A stretch of DNA of 64,000 bases from Micromonospora parastrephiae (GTDB lineage Bacteria > Actinomycetota > Actinomycetes > Mycobacteriales > Micromonosporaceae). The notes beneath the pieces are model-generated. The model saw nothing but the letters and a program-made list of their open reading frames with translations. It was not told the DNA's origin and ran no database searches. Each line of letters opens with the position of its first letter. Positions within the stretch are counted from its first letter, which is position 1. Both the position numbers and the translations under genes were made by a program. Shown here in pieces: positions 21,277 through 30,666 of this stretch. Where the stretch lies: the NCBI RefSeq assembly GCF_016802865.1, contig NZ_JAEVHM010000011.1, positions 1-64,000 of the forward strand, written 5' to 3'.

Positions 21277-21804
21277 GTGGGGGAGTTGCTGACCGTCGGG
21301 CACGGCACAGCCGACCGGGTGCGGCTGGGAGAGCAGCTGACCGAGGCCGGGGTGTCCCTGGTGGTGGACGTGCGGCGGTACCCGGCCAGCCGTACCACCC
21401 CGGACGTCCGGCGGGAGGAGCTTGAGCGGTGGCTGCCCGAGCGGGGGATCGACTACCGCTGGGAGCCGCGCCTCGGCGGACGCCGGCACATCCCCGCCGG
21501 GGAGCCGGAGCCGGACACCTGGTGGACGGTCGCGGCGTTCCGGGCGTACGCCAGGTACACCCGCACGCCGGACTTCGACGTGGCGCTGGCCGAGGTGCTG
21601 GCGGAAGCGGCCCGGCGGACGACCGCGGTCATGTGCAGTGAGAGCCTCTGGTGGCGCTGCCACCGCCGGCTGATCGCCGACGTCGCGGTGCTCGGTCACG
21701 AGACGCCGGTGGCGCACCTCCTACCGGGCGGGCGGCTCAGTCCGCACCAGCCCGCCGAGGGCGCCCGCCGACTCCCGGACGGGCACCTGTGCTGGGACGG
21801 CTGA
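21277..21804 (+). CDS. DUF488 family protein
   Basis: 175 residues with the DUF488 hallmarks: LLTVGHGT at the N-terminus, VVDVRRYPASR near residue 30, and the MCSESLWWRCHRRLI cysteine motif near 115. Function of the family is unknown; the conserved Cys and Arg suggest a phosphatase- or nuclease-like site. GTG start at 21277 begins the conserved N-terminus; no clear ribosome-binding site. Converges with the GNAT gene. Confidence 0.85.
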   Translation: MGELLTVGHGTADRVRLGEQLTEAGVSLVVDVRRYPASRTTPDVRREELERWLPERGIDYRWEPRLGGRRHIPAGEPEPDTWWTVAAFRAYARYTRTPDFDVALAEVLAEAARRTTAVMCSESLWWRCHRRLIADVAVLGHETPVAHLLPGGRLSPHQPAEGARRLPDGHLCWDG

Positions 21805-21828
21805 GGCGCACGGCCGTCGCCAGCCGGC

Positions 21829-22335
21829 TCACTCCGTGAGATCGTCGGCGAGCAGGTCCATCAGCAGGGCGTCGTGCCAGCGGCCGTCCTCGCCGCGCTC
21901 GTAGCGCCGCATGACGCCCACCGGACGAAAACCCGCCTTGGCGTACGCGCGGATGGCTGCGCTGTTCGCCGCCGCCGGGTCCACGGTGAACCGGTGGTGG
22001 CCGTACTCGTCGATGAGATGCCGGGCCAGGGTGCGGATGGCGTCTCCGCCCAGGCCCTCGCCGCGTACCGCCGGATCGAGGAAGATGTCCAGGCTGGCGT
22101 GCCGGTAGTCCGGATCGGATTCGGCGTACCACTGGATCGCGCCCACCATCCGGCCGTCGTGCTCGATGGCGTACAGGGTCAGGTCGTCGTCGCCGAGGTC
22201 GGCACGGACCGAGTCGGCCAGGTCGTCGCCGCCCCGCCACCAGCGGCGTACCTCCGGGTCCGCCCGGATCGCCGCGAGGGCCGGCACGTCCGCGACCGTC
22301 GCCGGTCGCAGTGTCACCGCCCGTCCCCGCAGCAC
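21829..22335 (-). CDS. GNAT N-acetyltransferase, AAC(6')-like
   Basis: 168-residue single GNAT domain: VTLRPATVADVPALAAIRADPEVRRWW at the start, SLDIFLDPAVRGEGLGGDAIRTLARHL as the acetyl-CoA loop, and AYAKAGFRPVGVMRRYE. The sequence resembles the AAC(6') aminoglycoside acetyltransferase group, but many such chromosomal proteins act on other substrates and resistance should not be assumed. Four bases separate it from bsaP upstream, suggesting it is the third gene of the bioB-bsaP transcript. Confidence 0.82.
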   Translation of the reverse strand: MLRGRAVTLRPATVADVPALAAIRADPEVRRWWRGGDDLADSVRADLGDDDLTLYAIEHDGRMVGAIQWYAESDPDYRHASLDIFLDPAVRGEGLGGDAIRTLARHLIDEYGHHRFTVDPAAANSAAIRAYAKAGFRPVGVMRRYERGEDGRWHDALLMDLLADDLTE

Positions 22336-22339
22336 CGGC

Positions 22340-22540
22340 TCAGCCCTCGATCTCGCCGTGCTCGACGCAGACCGCCGACCAGCCGACCGGCAGCACCTGC
22401 ACCTTCATCCGGCGGCGGCACCGGTGGCAGTACCGGGGCGGCTCCAACTGGCGGGCCGACGCGCAGCCCGGGTGGGCGCCGTCGGTCGCCGGCTCACCGC
22501 ACCGGTCGCACCACAGTTCAGTCGTCGTCATGGTCGTCAC
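22340..22540 (-). CDS. bsaP: BsaP, biotin synthase auxiliary protein
   Basis: 66-residue Cys-rich protein with paired CxxC motifs (WCDRCG near residue 11 and YCHRCRRR near residue 40) and a third Cys near the C-terminus. Small proteins of this kind sit directly after bioB in actinobacteria; the mycobacterial BsaP supports biotin synthase, probably by protecting or repairing its Fe-S clusters. The GTG at 22540 overlaps the bioB TGA as GTGA; an ATG three codons later (22531) is an alternative. Identification rests on position, size and Cys pattern. Confidence 0.8.
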   Translation of the reverse strand: MTTMTTTELWCDRCGEPATDGAHPGCASARQLEPPRYCHRCRRRMKVQVLPVGWSAVCVEHGEIEG

Positions 22541-23532
22541 AGCGTGGCGGAGAGGGCCTTGACCGGCATCTTCAGCTCGTCCAGCAGGTCCAGATCGGCG
22601 GTCGCCGGCCGACCCAGCGTGGTGAGGTAGTTGCCGACGATCACCGCGTTGATGCCGCCGAGCAGACCGTCGCGGGTGCCCAGGTCACCGAGGGTGATCT
22701 CCCGGCCGCCCGCGTACCGGAGGATGGTGCGCGGCATGGCCAGCCGGAACGCGGCGATGGCGCGCAGCGCGTCCTTGCCCTCCACCACCGGCCGGTCGCC
22801 CAGCGGCGTGCCGGGGCGCGGGTTGAGGAAGTTCAGCGGCACCTCGTGCGGATTCAGTTCGGCGAGCTGCGCGGCGAACTCCGCCCGCTGCTCGACGGTC
22901 TCGCCGAGGCCGAGGATTCCGCCGCAGCACACCTCCATGCCGGAGTCGCGGACCATTCGCAGCGTCTCCCAGCGCTCCTCCCACGAGTGCGTGGTGACCA
23001 CGTTGGGGAAGTACGACCGGCAGGTCTCCAGGTTGTGGTTGTAGCGGTGCACGCCCATGTCGACCAGGTCGTCGACCTGCTCCTGGGAGAGCATGCCCAG
23101 CGACGCGGCGACCTGGATGTCGACCTCGGCCTTGATGGCGGCGACGCCCTCGCGCATCTGCTTCATCAGCCGCGCGTCCGGCCCGCGCACCGCGGCCACG
23201 ATGCAGAACTCGGTCGCCCCGGTCTTCGCGGTCTGCTTCGCCGCCTCGACCAGCGACGGGATGTCCAACCAGACCGAGCGCACCGGAGAGGTGAACAGCC
23301 CGGACTGGGAGCAGAAGTGGCAATCCTCCGGGCAGCCGCCGGTCTTCAGCGAGACGATCCCCTCGACCTCGACCTCCGGGCCGCACCAGCGCATCCGCAC
23401 GTCGTGGGCGAGTTGAAGGGCGGCGGGCAGGTGCTCGTCGGGCAGGTTGAGCACGGCGAGGACGCCGGCCTGGTCAAGGCCGACACCGTCACCCAGGACC
23501 TGGGTCCGGGCCTGGTCGAGGATCTCTGGCAT
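22537..23532 (-). CDS. bioB: BioB, biotin synthase
   Basis: 331-residue radical-SAM enzyme inserting sulfur into dethiobiotin. The CxxxCxxC cluster motif is [13 protein letters not shown] (~residues 65-77); further Fe-S and substrate residues appear in [14 protein letters not shown] and [18 protein letters not shown] at 23532 gives the standard N-terminus; the frame is open further upstream but without similarity. Overlaps bsaP and is divergent from bioF-bioD across about 150 bases, so one region may control both arms. Confidence 0.95.
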   Translation of the reverse strand: MPEILDQARTQVLGDGVGLDQAGVLAVLNLPDEHLPAALQLAHDVRMRWCGPEVEVEGIVSLKTGGCPEDCHFCSQSGLFTSPVRSVWLDIPSLVEAAKQTAKTGATEFCIVAAVRGPDARLMKQMREGVAAIKAEVDIQVAASLGMLSQEQVDDLVDMGVHRYNHNLETCRSYFPNVVTTHSWEERWETLRMVRDSGMEVCCGGILGLGETVEQRAEFAAQLAELNPHEVPLNFLNPRPGTPLGDRPVVEGKDALRAIAAFRLAMPRTILRYAGGREITLGDLGTRDGLLGGINAVIVGNYLTTLGRPATADLDLLDELKMPVKALSATL

Positions 23533-23684
23533 GGCTCGTACCCTACAAGGCCCCCCGATCAGCCGGAATGACCCGCTGTCGGTGGGCCCTCGCACCGAGT
23601 GGATCCGTCGGGCCGGTGGCGGCGGGTGGTAATTTCCCCCGGCGGGTCGGCGTGACCGGCACGGACAGCGGCGAAGGGGTGACG

Positions 23685-24851
23685 GTGGCGGACTGGCTGG
23701 CGGCGCTCGACCGCCGCGCGGAGTTGCGGGCGAAGGCCGGGCTGACCCGGCGGCTGCACCCGCGTCCGGCCGACGACGGAATGACCGACCTGGCCGGCAA
23801 CGACTACCTCGGCCTGGCCACCCACCCGGAGGTCACCGCCGCCGCCGCGGCGGCCCTGTCGGCCTACGGGCTGGGCGCCACCGGGTCGCGGCTGGTGCGC
23901 GGCTCGACCGACGCGCACCAGGCGCTGGAGGACGAGCTGGCGCGGTGGCTGGGCACCGACGGGTCGCTCGTCTTCTCCTCCGGGTACCTGGCCAACCTGG
24001 GCGCGCTGCGGGCCCTCGTCCGGCCCCGCACGCTGCTCGTCTCCGACGCGCACAACCACGCGTCCCTGATCGACGGCTGCCGGATCTCCGGCGCGGAGAC
24101 CGTGGTCACCGCGCATGCCGATGTGGCGGCGGTCGCGGCCGCGCTCGCGGCGGCCCCGGGCCGTCCGGCTGTGGTGGTGACCGAGTCGATCTTCTCGGTC
24201 GACGGTGACCTCGCCCCGTTGACCCGACTGCACGCGGTGGCCCGCCGTCACGGTGCCCTGCTGCTGGTCGACGACGCGCACGGGCTCGGCGTGACCGGTC
24301 CGGCCGGCGCCGGTGCGGTCGCCGCCGCCGGCCTGGCCGGCGAGCCGGACGTGGTGATCACCGCCACCCTGTCCAAGGCGCTGGGTGGCGCGGGGGGAGT
24401 GGTCGCGGGCCCGGCCGAGCTCGTGCGGCATCTGGTCGAGACCGGCCGGACGTTCATCTTCGACACCGCGCTGCCGCCGGCGGTGGCCGCCGGGGTGCAT
24501 GCCGCGCTGCGGCTGAGCCGGGCCGGTGACGGCCTGCGCGACGAACTGGCCGAGCGGGTCGCGCTGGCGGTCGGTCGGCTGCGCGCGGCCGGGTTGGTCG
24601 TGTCCGCGCCGGACGCGGCGGTGATCTCGGTGACCGCACCCGGGCCGGAGGCGGCGACCGCCTGGGCCGCCGCCTGCCGGGACCGGGGCGTCGCGGTGGG
24701 CTGTTTCCGGCCGCCGTCCACGCCGGACAGCCGTTCCCGGCTGCGGCTGACCGTCAGCGCCGGGGTGCCCCGGGCGGACTTCGAGCGGGCAGTGGACGTC
24801 GTCGTGGAGTGTGCGCCCGTGCCGGCGAGGGATACCGAGGTGGTCGCGTGA
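23685..24851 (+). CDS. bioF: BioF, 8-amino-7-oxononanoate synthase
   Basis: PLP enzyme (~388 residues) condensing pimeloyl thioester with alanine. Signatures: [44 protein letters not shown] (cofactor Asp), and the PLP lysine in [11 protein letters not shown] (Lys231). GTG at 23685 is chosen because AAGGGG precedes it at good spacing and the protein then begins [11 protein letters not shown] like other BioF; GTG at 23679 or 23652 are alternatives. Its stop overlaps bioD (GTGA). Confidence 0.9.
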   Translation: MADWLAALDRRAELRAKAGLTRRLHPRPADDGMTDLAGNDYLGLATHPEVTAAAAAALSAYGLGATGSRLVRGSTDAHQALEDELARWLGTDGSLVFSSGYLANLGALRALVRPRTLLVSDAHNHASLIDGCRISGAETVVTAHADVAAVAAALAAAPGRPAVVVTESIFSVDGDLAPLTRLHAVARRHGALLLVDDAHGLGVTGPAGAGAVAAAGLAGEPDVVITATLSKALGGAGGVVAGPAELVRHLVETGRTFIFDTALPPAVAAGVHAALRLSRAGDGLRDELAERVALAVGRLRAAGLVVSAPDAAVISVTAPGPEAATAWAAACRDRGVAVGCFRPPSTPDSRSRLRLTVSAGVPRADFERAVDVVVECAPVPARDTEVVA

Positions 24852-25573
24852 GCGCCTGGCAGGGGCCGGTGCTGGTCACCGGGACCGACACCGAGGTCGG
24901 CAAGACCGTGGTGACCGCGGCGATCGCGGCGGCCGCGCAGGCCGCCGGTCTGCGGGTGGCCGTGGTCAAACCCGGCCAGACCGGTACGGCCGGCGGTGAG
25001 CCGGGCGACGTGGACGCCGTGAACCGGCTGGCCGCCCCGTTGACCGGCCGCACGCTGGCCAGTTACCCGGATCCGTTGGCGCCGCTGGCCGCCGCCCGGG
25101 TGGCCGACCTTCCGCCGCTGGAGTTGTACACGGCGGTGGACGCCGTCCGCGACGAGACCGACAAGCACGACCTGGTGCTGGTCGAGGGCGCCGGTGGGCT
25201 GCTGGTGCCGATGGGGCTGCGTCCGTCGGGCGAGCCGTGGACGATGGCCGACCTGGCGGTGTCGCTCGGCGCGCCCGCGGTGGTGGTCGCCCGCGCCGGC
25301 CTGGGCACCCTCAACCACACCGCGTTGACCCTGGAGGCGCTGGACCGTCGGGCGGTGCCGGCGGGTGTGGTGATCGGCGCGTGGCCGGCCACGCCGGAAC
25401 TGGTGCACTGGACGAACCTCACCGACCTGGTGCCGAACCTGCTCGGCGCGGTGCCCGACGGCGCCGGCGCGATGGACCCGGGCGTGTTCCGGCGGTCGGC
25501 GCCGGGCTGGCTCACCCCGGCTCTGCACGGGGTGCTCGACGACTGGCGGACGTGGGCCGAGGAGAGCGGCTGA
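24848..25573 (+). CDS. bioD: BioD, dethiobiotin synthetase
   Basis: 241-residue ATP-dependent ligase closing the ureido ring of dethiobiotin. Walker A TGTDTEVGKTVVTAAI (residues ~9-24), VVKPGQTG (substrate lysine region) and VEGAGGLLVPM are all present. GTG at 24848 overlaps the bioF stop. bioA is not in the window. The histidine-kinase gene follows after 54 bases with its own promoter. Confidence 0.93.
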   Translation: MSAWQGPVLVTGTDTEVGKTVVTAAIAAAAQAAGLRVAVVKPGQTGTAGGEPGDVDAVNRLAAPLTGRTLASYPDPLAPLAAARVADLPPLELYTAVDAVRDETDKHDLVLVEGAGGLLVPMGLRPSGEPWTMADLAVSLGAPAVVVARAGLGTLNHTALTLEALDRRAVPAGVVIGAWPATPELVHWTNLTDLVPNLLGAVPDGAGAMDPGVFRRSAPGWLTPALHGVLDDWRTWAEESG

Positions 25574-25576
25574 ACA

Positions 25577-25592
25577 CCTGACTTTCGTCGGT
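25577..25592. promoter_or_regulatory. Dyad CCTGAC-TTTC-GTCGGT upstream of the histidine kinase gene
   Basis: One-mismatch copy of the perfect CCTGAC-N4-GTCAGG dyad that precedes the ABC exporter at 29715. It is centred about 43 bases before the predicted leaderless start of the kinase gene, a typical activator position. Likely site for the NarL-type response regulator encoded here. Confidence 0.6.
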
Positions 25593-25627
25593 GTCCGACC
25601 AGGTCGGGCGTGGGTAGCCTGGCCGCC

Positions 25628-27247
25628 GTGAGGATTCTGGACCGCTCGGGGCCCGGTTCGCCGGACAGGGTGCACCGGTGGCTGCGTCCGCTGCCGGACG
25701 TGCTGCTCTGGGCGGTGGTGGCCGCCCCGATCGCGGCCGCCAGGTTGAGCCCGCCGCACCCGCGTTTCGATACGGCGCTGCTGGTCGGGTCGCTGGCGCT
25801 GCTGGCGGTGGCGGTGGCGTCGGGGCGGCGCCGGCCGCTGGTCGGCCTGCTGCTGGTGCTGCTCGGTTCGTTGGTGGACGGCAACTTCGTCTTCGCGATC
25901 CCGGTGTTCAGCTATCTGACCGGGCGTCGGAGCGCGGGCGCGGCACCGGCTGCCGTGCTGTTCGGTGTGATCGCGGTCGGCGGCACCGTGCTGAATCTGG
26001 GGCTGCTCGGCACCGGGGCGGCCACCTGGTTCCTGCTGGCCTCGGTGCTGCTGTTCGCCGGCGTGTTCCCGTGGCTGGTGGGCCGGTACCGCCGGCAGCA
26101 GCAGGAGTTGACCGACGCCGGCCGCCGCCACGTCGAGGCGTTGACACGGGAGCGGCGGGGCGCCGCCGAACGGATCCGGTTGCGTGAGCGGGCCCGCATC
26201 GCCGAGGAGATGCACGACTCGCTGGGCCACGATCTCAGTCTGATCGCGCTGCGGGCCGCCGCCCTCGAGTTGGCCGACGACCTGCCGTCGGCGCACCGGG
26301 CGGCGGTGGGTGAGCTGCGGGCCAGTGTCGCGGCGGCCACCGAACGGCTGCACGGCATCATCGGGGTGCTGCGCGAGGAGGGCCGCCCGGCCGGTGTCGC
26401 GCCGGTGGGGGAGACCGTCGCCGACCTGGTGGACGGGGCGCGGGAGGCCGGGATGGCGGTCCGGTTGGACGTCGCGCCCGGCACTGTCGCACTGCCCGGG
26501 ATGACCGGTGCCGCCGCGCACCGGGTGGTCCGGGAGGCGCTCACCAACGCGGCCCGGTACGCCCCGGGCGCCCCGGTCACCGTCACCCTCGCCCCCTCGG
26601 GAGACGGGGCGGGAGACGGTATCGAGGTGCGGGTGCGCAACGGGCCGGCGCCGGCTGGCCAGCCGCCCACACCGGCGTCCTCGGGCAGCGGCCTGCTCGC
26701 CCTCGCCGAGCGGGTACGGCTGGCCGGCGGCGTCCTGGACACCGGCCCGTGCCCCGACGGTGGTTACGCGGTGCGGGCCCGGCTGCCGCTGCCCGCCGAC
26801 CCGTTCACCGGCGTGCCGGCCGGGGGATGGTCGGCCGTGCCCGCCGATCCGGGGGACGTCACCGACGGCACGGGCGACGACGGCGGTGGGATCGAGCCGC
26901 CGGCCGCCGCCGAGCGGCGGCTGCGCGAGGCCCGCCGCCGGGTCCGGCGCAGCCTGGTGACCGCCCTCGCCGCCCCGGCCGGTCTCGCGCTCGCCCTGTC
27001 GCTGGTCTACTACCCGTTCGCCACGGCCGGGACGGTGCTGGACGAGTCGGCGTACGACCGGATGCGGCCCGGGAGCGCCCGCGCCGACCTGCCCGGGTTG
27101 CCCCGCCGGCAGCTCACCCCGCCGCTCGGGACGTCGGAGCCGGGCTGCGAGTACTACACCGACGGGAACTTTCCGCTCGCCGAACCGACGTGGCGGCTCT
27201 GTTTCACCGACGGCCGGCTGGCCAGCAAGGAGCGGATCGCGCAGTGA
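25628..27247 (+). CDS. NarL-family sensor histidine kinase with extra C-terminal membrane segment
   Basis: 539 residues. About five hydrophobic segments (residues ~20-155) precede a HisKA_3 dimerisation domain with phospho-accepting His196 in ARIAEEMHDSLGHDLSL, then an ATPase domain (REALTNAARYAPG; GSGLLALAERV). Unusually, a further hydrophobic stretch (LVTALAAPAGLALALSLVYY) near residue 450 is followed by ~75 residues with a Cys pair (GCEYY...RLCF). GTG at 25628 is chosen because TAGCCT (25615-25620) lies seven bases upstream, the leaderless arrangement. Overlaps the response-regulator gene (GTGA). Confidence 0.87.
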   Translation: MRILDRSGPGSPDRVHRWLRPLPDVLLWAVVAAPIAAARLSPPHPRFDTALLVGSLALLAVAVASGRRRPLVGLLLVLLGSLVDGNFVFAIPVFSYLTGRRSAGAAPAAVLFGVIAVGGTVLNLGLLGTGAATWFLLASVLLFAGVFPWLVGRYRRQQQELTDAGRRHVEALTRERRGAAERIRLRERARIAEEMHDSLGHDLSLIALRAAALELADDLPSAHRAAVGELRASVAAATERLHGIIGVLREEGRPAGVAPVGETVADLVDGAREAGMAVRLDVAPGTVALPGMTGAAAHRVVREALTNAARYAPGAPVTVTLAPSGDGAGDGIEVRVRNGPAPAGQPPTPASSGSGLLALAERVRLAGGVLDTGPCPDGGYAVRARLPLPADPFTGVPAGGWSAVPADPGDVTDGTGDDGGGIEPPAAAERRLREARRRVRRSLVTALAAPAGLALALSLVYYPFATAGTVLDESAYDRMRPGSARADLPGLPRRQLTPPLGTSEPGCEYYTDGNFPLAEPTWRLCFTDGRLASKERIAQ

Positions 27248-27915
27248 ACGCCGACACGGCCCTGCCCGTCCGGGTGGTTCTGGCCGACGACGAGGCGATG
27301 ATCCGGGCCGGCGTCCGGGCGATCCTCGCCGCCGATCCGGGCATCGAGGTGGTCGCCGAAGCCGGCGACGGGCGGGCTGCGGTGGAACTGGTCCGTGCGC
27401 ACCGGCCCCGGGTGGCGTTGCTGGACATCCGGATGCCGAGGCTGGACGGGCTGGCCGCCGCCGCCGAGATCCGCCGGGTGGCGCCGGACACCGCGACGGT
27501 CATGCTGACCACGTTCGGCGAGGACGACCACGTGGCCCGGGCGTTGGGGCATGGCGCGAGCGGGTTCCTGCTCAAGGCCGGCGACCCGCGTGAGCTGATC
27601 GCCGGGGTGCACGCGGTCGCCGACGGCGGGGCGTACCTGTCGCCGCGGGTGGCCCGGCGGGTGATCGAGCTGGGTGCGGGGCGGCTGGCCCGTCGACCGG
27701 CCGCGCGGGACCGGACGGCCGGACTGACCGAGCGGGAACGGGAGGTGCTGGCCCTGGTCGGCGCGGGACTGTCCAACGCGGAGATCGCCCGTCGGCTGCA
27801 CCTGGTGGAGGGCACCGTGAAGAGCTACCTGACCAGCATCTTCACCCGCCTGGACGTGCGTAACCGGGTGCAGGCGGCGATCCTCGCGTACGAGGCGGGG
27901 CTGGTCGACGGCTGA
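27244..27915 (+). CDS. NarL/LuxR-type response regulator
   Basis: 223 residues: receiver domain with acidic pocket (VVLADDEAMIRAGV), phospho-acceptor Asp61 in VALLDIRMPRLDG and Lys in GFLLKAGDP, then a LuxR-type helix-turn-helix (LTEREREVLALVGAGLSNAEIARRL, GTVKSYLTSI). It is the partner of the overlapping histidine kinase. The CCTGAC-N4-GTCAGG dyads before this operon and the facing exporter are its best candidate targets, which would make the system autoregulatory and exporter-controlling. Confidence 0.92.
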   Translation: MNADTALPVRVVLADDEAMIRAGVRAILAADPGIEVVAEAGDGRAAVELVRAHRPRVALLDIRMPRLDGLAAAAEIRRVAPDTATVMLTTFGEDDHVARALGHGASGFLLKAGDPRELIAGVHAVADGGAYLSPRVARRVIELGAGRLARRPAARDRTAGLTEREREVLALVGAGLSNAEIARRLHLVEGTVKSYLTSIFTRLDVRNRVQAAILAYEAGLVDG

Positions 27916-27939
27916 GCGGGAGCCTTCCGGCCCCCGCTC
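27914..27939. terminator. Hairpin at the convergent response-regulator / permease ends
   Basis: GAGCGGG (27914-27920) pairs with CCCGCTC (27933-27939). It sits between two converging stops. Confidence 0.45.
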
Positions 27940-27944
27940 GGCGC

Positions 27945-28723
27945 TCAGGCGTCGCGTCGGCGCAGGGCGGCCCGGCCCAGCAGCAGCGCGGCGCCGGCCC
28001 ACCCGGCGAGCAGGAGCAGCCCGACCGCACCGGGGTACGGGTCGGTGTCGCCGGCCAGGAAGTGCCCGCCGGCCACCCCGGGGAACACGTCGGCGATCCG
28101 GTTCAGCACGGCGATGTCCGGCTCCTGAAGTGACAGGGGAACGATCATCAGGGTGGCGAGCAGCACGATGATCGTGAGTACCGCGCTGCGCAGCGCCGCG
28201 CCGAGGCCCAACGCGAGCACACCGACCAGCGCCAGGTAGGTCGCCACCGCCACGATGTCGCCGATCGTGTCGGCCGCGGGCGCCCTGCCCCACTCGCCGA
28301 GGACCGGCCGGGCGACCAGGGCGCCGACGCCGCCGAGCAGCAGCCCGAGCACGAAGGTGACCGCGCCGGCGACCATGGCCTTGGCCAGCAGCACCCGCCC
28401 GCGCGACGGGGTGCACTGCAGGGTGGTCCGAATGGTGCCGCTGGTGAACTCGGCGGTGATCGCCAGCAGGCCCAGCGCCAGCACCGCGTACTGGGTCAGC
28501 TCGACCGCGTCGATCACCACGCTGCCGGCGGCGACGACGCCCGGATCGTCGGCGGGATCGTCGTTGGTGTTGGCGTTGGCGGCGTAGATGGCCAGCTGCC
28601 CGGCGCTCGCCGCCATCAACAACACCCCGGACAGCGCCGTCCACCAGGTGCTGCGCACCGAGGACAGCTTGGTCCACTCGGCGGCCACCGCGCCGCGCAG
28701 GAGGTTAGGACGGGTGTCCGTGC

Positions 28724-28727
<4 letters not shown>
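27945..28727 (-). CDS. ABC-2 type transporter permease
   Basis: 260-residue membrane protein with about six hydrophobic segments (for example WWTALSGVLLMAASAGQLAI near residue 29 and GLLLLAGWAGAALLLGRAAL at the C-terminus), the layout of ABC-2 exporter permeases; TSGTIRTTLQCTPSRGRVLLAK is the cytoplasmic loop typical of this group. Its start overlaps the ATPase gene (ATGA). Together they would export a drug, peptide or lipid; substrate unknown. Probably controlled by the converging two-component system. Confidence 0.85.
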
Positions 28728-29656
<929 letters not shown>

Positions 29657-29714
29657 GTGGTGACGTTAGGCGCGCCGGCCGCCGTCTCGCCGCGCCCGAA
29701 CGGCACCACCCGGC

Positions 29715-29730
29715 CCTGACTTTCGTCAGG
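29715..29730. promoter_or_regulatory. Perfect dyad CCTGAC-TTTC-GTCAGG upstream of the ABC exporter
   Basis: Six-base arms around TTTC. The same sequence with one mismatch precedes the histidine kinase gene. Candidate response-regulator site. Confidence 0.65.
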
Positions 29731-29745
29731 TCGGCGGCCGACCGG

Positions 29746-30591
29746 TCACCGCACGTAGTCCTCCAGCAGCGCTGGTGTGAGCCCGGACCGGTGGATCGCC
29801 TTCAGTGCTCCGAGGAGGTCGTCCATGAGCGCCGGCCGGAAGTGCATGAGCAGCACGTCGCCGGGGCGTACGACCTTCTCCGGGGTCTGGTAGCGCACCT
29901 TTCCCTCGTGGACGGTCTCGGACCAGTGGAAGACCGCCTTCATGCCGCAGTCGTGCGCCGCCTGGAGGGTGCTGGTGTCGCGGTTGCCGAACGGCGGGCG
30001 GAACAGGGTGGGTCGCTTGCCGAACAGCGTCTCCAACCGGTCCGCGGCTCCGCAGATCTCCTGCTTCTGGAAGGCGTACGACCGCCCGGACAGCGAGGTG
30101 TGCGTGATGGTGTGGTTCTCGACGACCCCACCGGCCGCCTCGATGCCCCGGAAGTAGTCCGTGTGCTCCGCCGCCGCCGGTGAGTTGAGGAACATCGTGA
30201 CCGGGATGTGGGCCTCCCGGATGAAGTCGATCACCGCGGGCGGCCGGGCCAGTCCACCGTCGTCGATGGTGATGAAGGCGACCCTCTGCTCGGTCGGCAG
30301 GCGGTGCCAGAACGGGGCCGGACCGGTCGCCGGCAGCGGCACCGGTTGCGGTGGCGGCGCCTCCGGAAACGTCGGTACCTGGGACACGTACCAGGCCAGA
30401 CTCCCCGGTGCGGGCTTCGCCGTGGGGGACGGCGAGGCCGAGGGTGTCGGGGTCGGCTGGGCCGCGGTGATCTGCCGGACGTGGAACGTGTGGCCGCGGT
30501 CGACTGCGCAGGCACTCAGCACCAGCAGGGACAGAAGCGTTACCACTGCGGGGATGTGACGCGGGCGGGCTGATGACACGCCCGGAAACAT
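29746..30591 (-). CDS. Polysaccharide deacetylase family lipoprotein
   Basis: 281 residues with an N-terminal signal ending in a lipobox (LVLSAC, Cys ~28), a Pro/Thr/Ser-rich linker and a NodB-type deacetylase domain. Motif 1 is ITIDDGG (the catalytic/metal Asp pair), motif 2 is NHTITHTS (metal His residues) and motif 3 is LFRPPFGNRD. Such enzymes remove acetyl groups from chitin, peptidoglycan or xylan outside the membrane; the substrate is not evident. ATG at 30591 starts the signal peptide. Confidence 0.88.
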   Translation of the reverse strand: MFPGVSSARPRHIPAVVTLLSLLVLSACAVDRGHTFHVRQITAAQPTPTPSASPSPTAKPAPGSLAWYVSQVPTFPEAPPPQPVPLPATGPAPFWHRLPTEQRVAFITIDDGGLARPPAVIDFIREAHIPVTMFLNSPAAAEHTDYFRGIEAAGGVVENHTITHTSLSGRSYAFQKQEICGAADRLETLFGKRPTLFRPPFGNRDTSTLQAAHDCGMKAVFHWSETVHEGKVRYQTPEKVVRPGDVLLMHFRPALMDDLLGALKAIHRSGLTPALLEDYVR

Positions 30592-30666
30592 AGCGGGTCG
30601 AGGTCAGGGCCGCGGCCCCGCGAGGACGCTCCTCGGGCAGCCTCGACCGGGCTGCCCAGCCTCGGG

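Noticed and set aside
21829..22335. AAC(6')-like GNAT called as an antibiotic resistance gene
   Set aside because: Sequence similarity to this group does not show drug specificity, and the gene is in a biotin operon.
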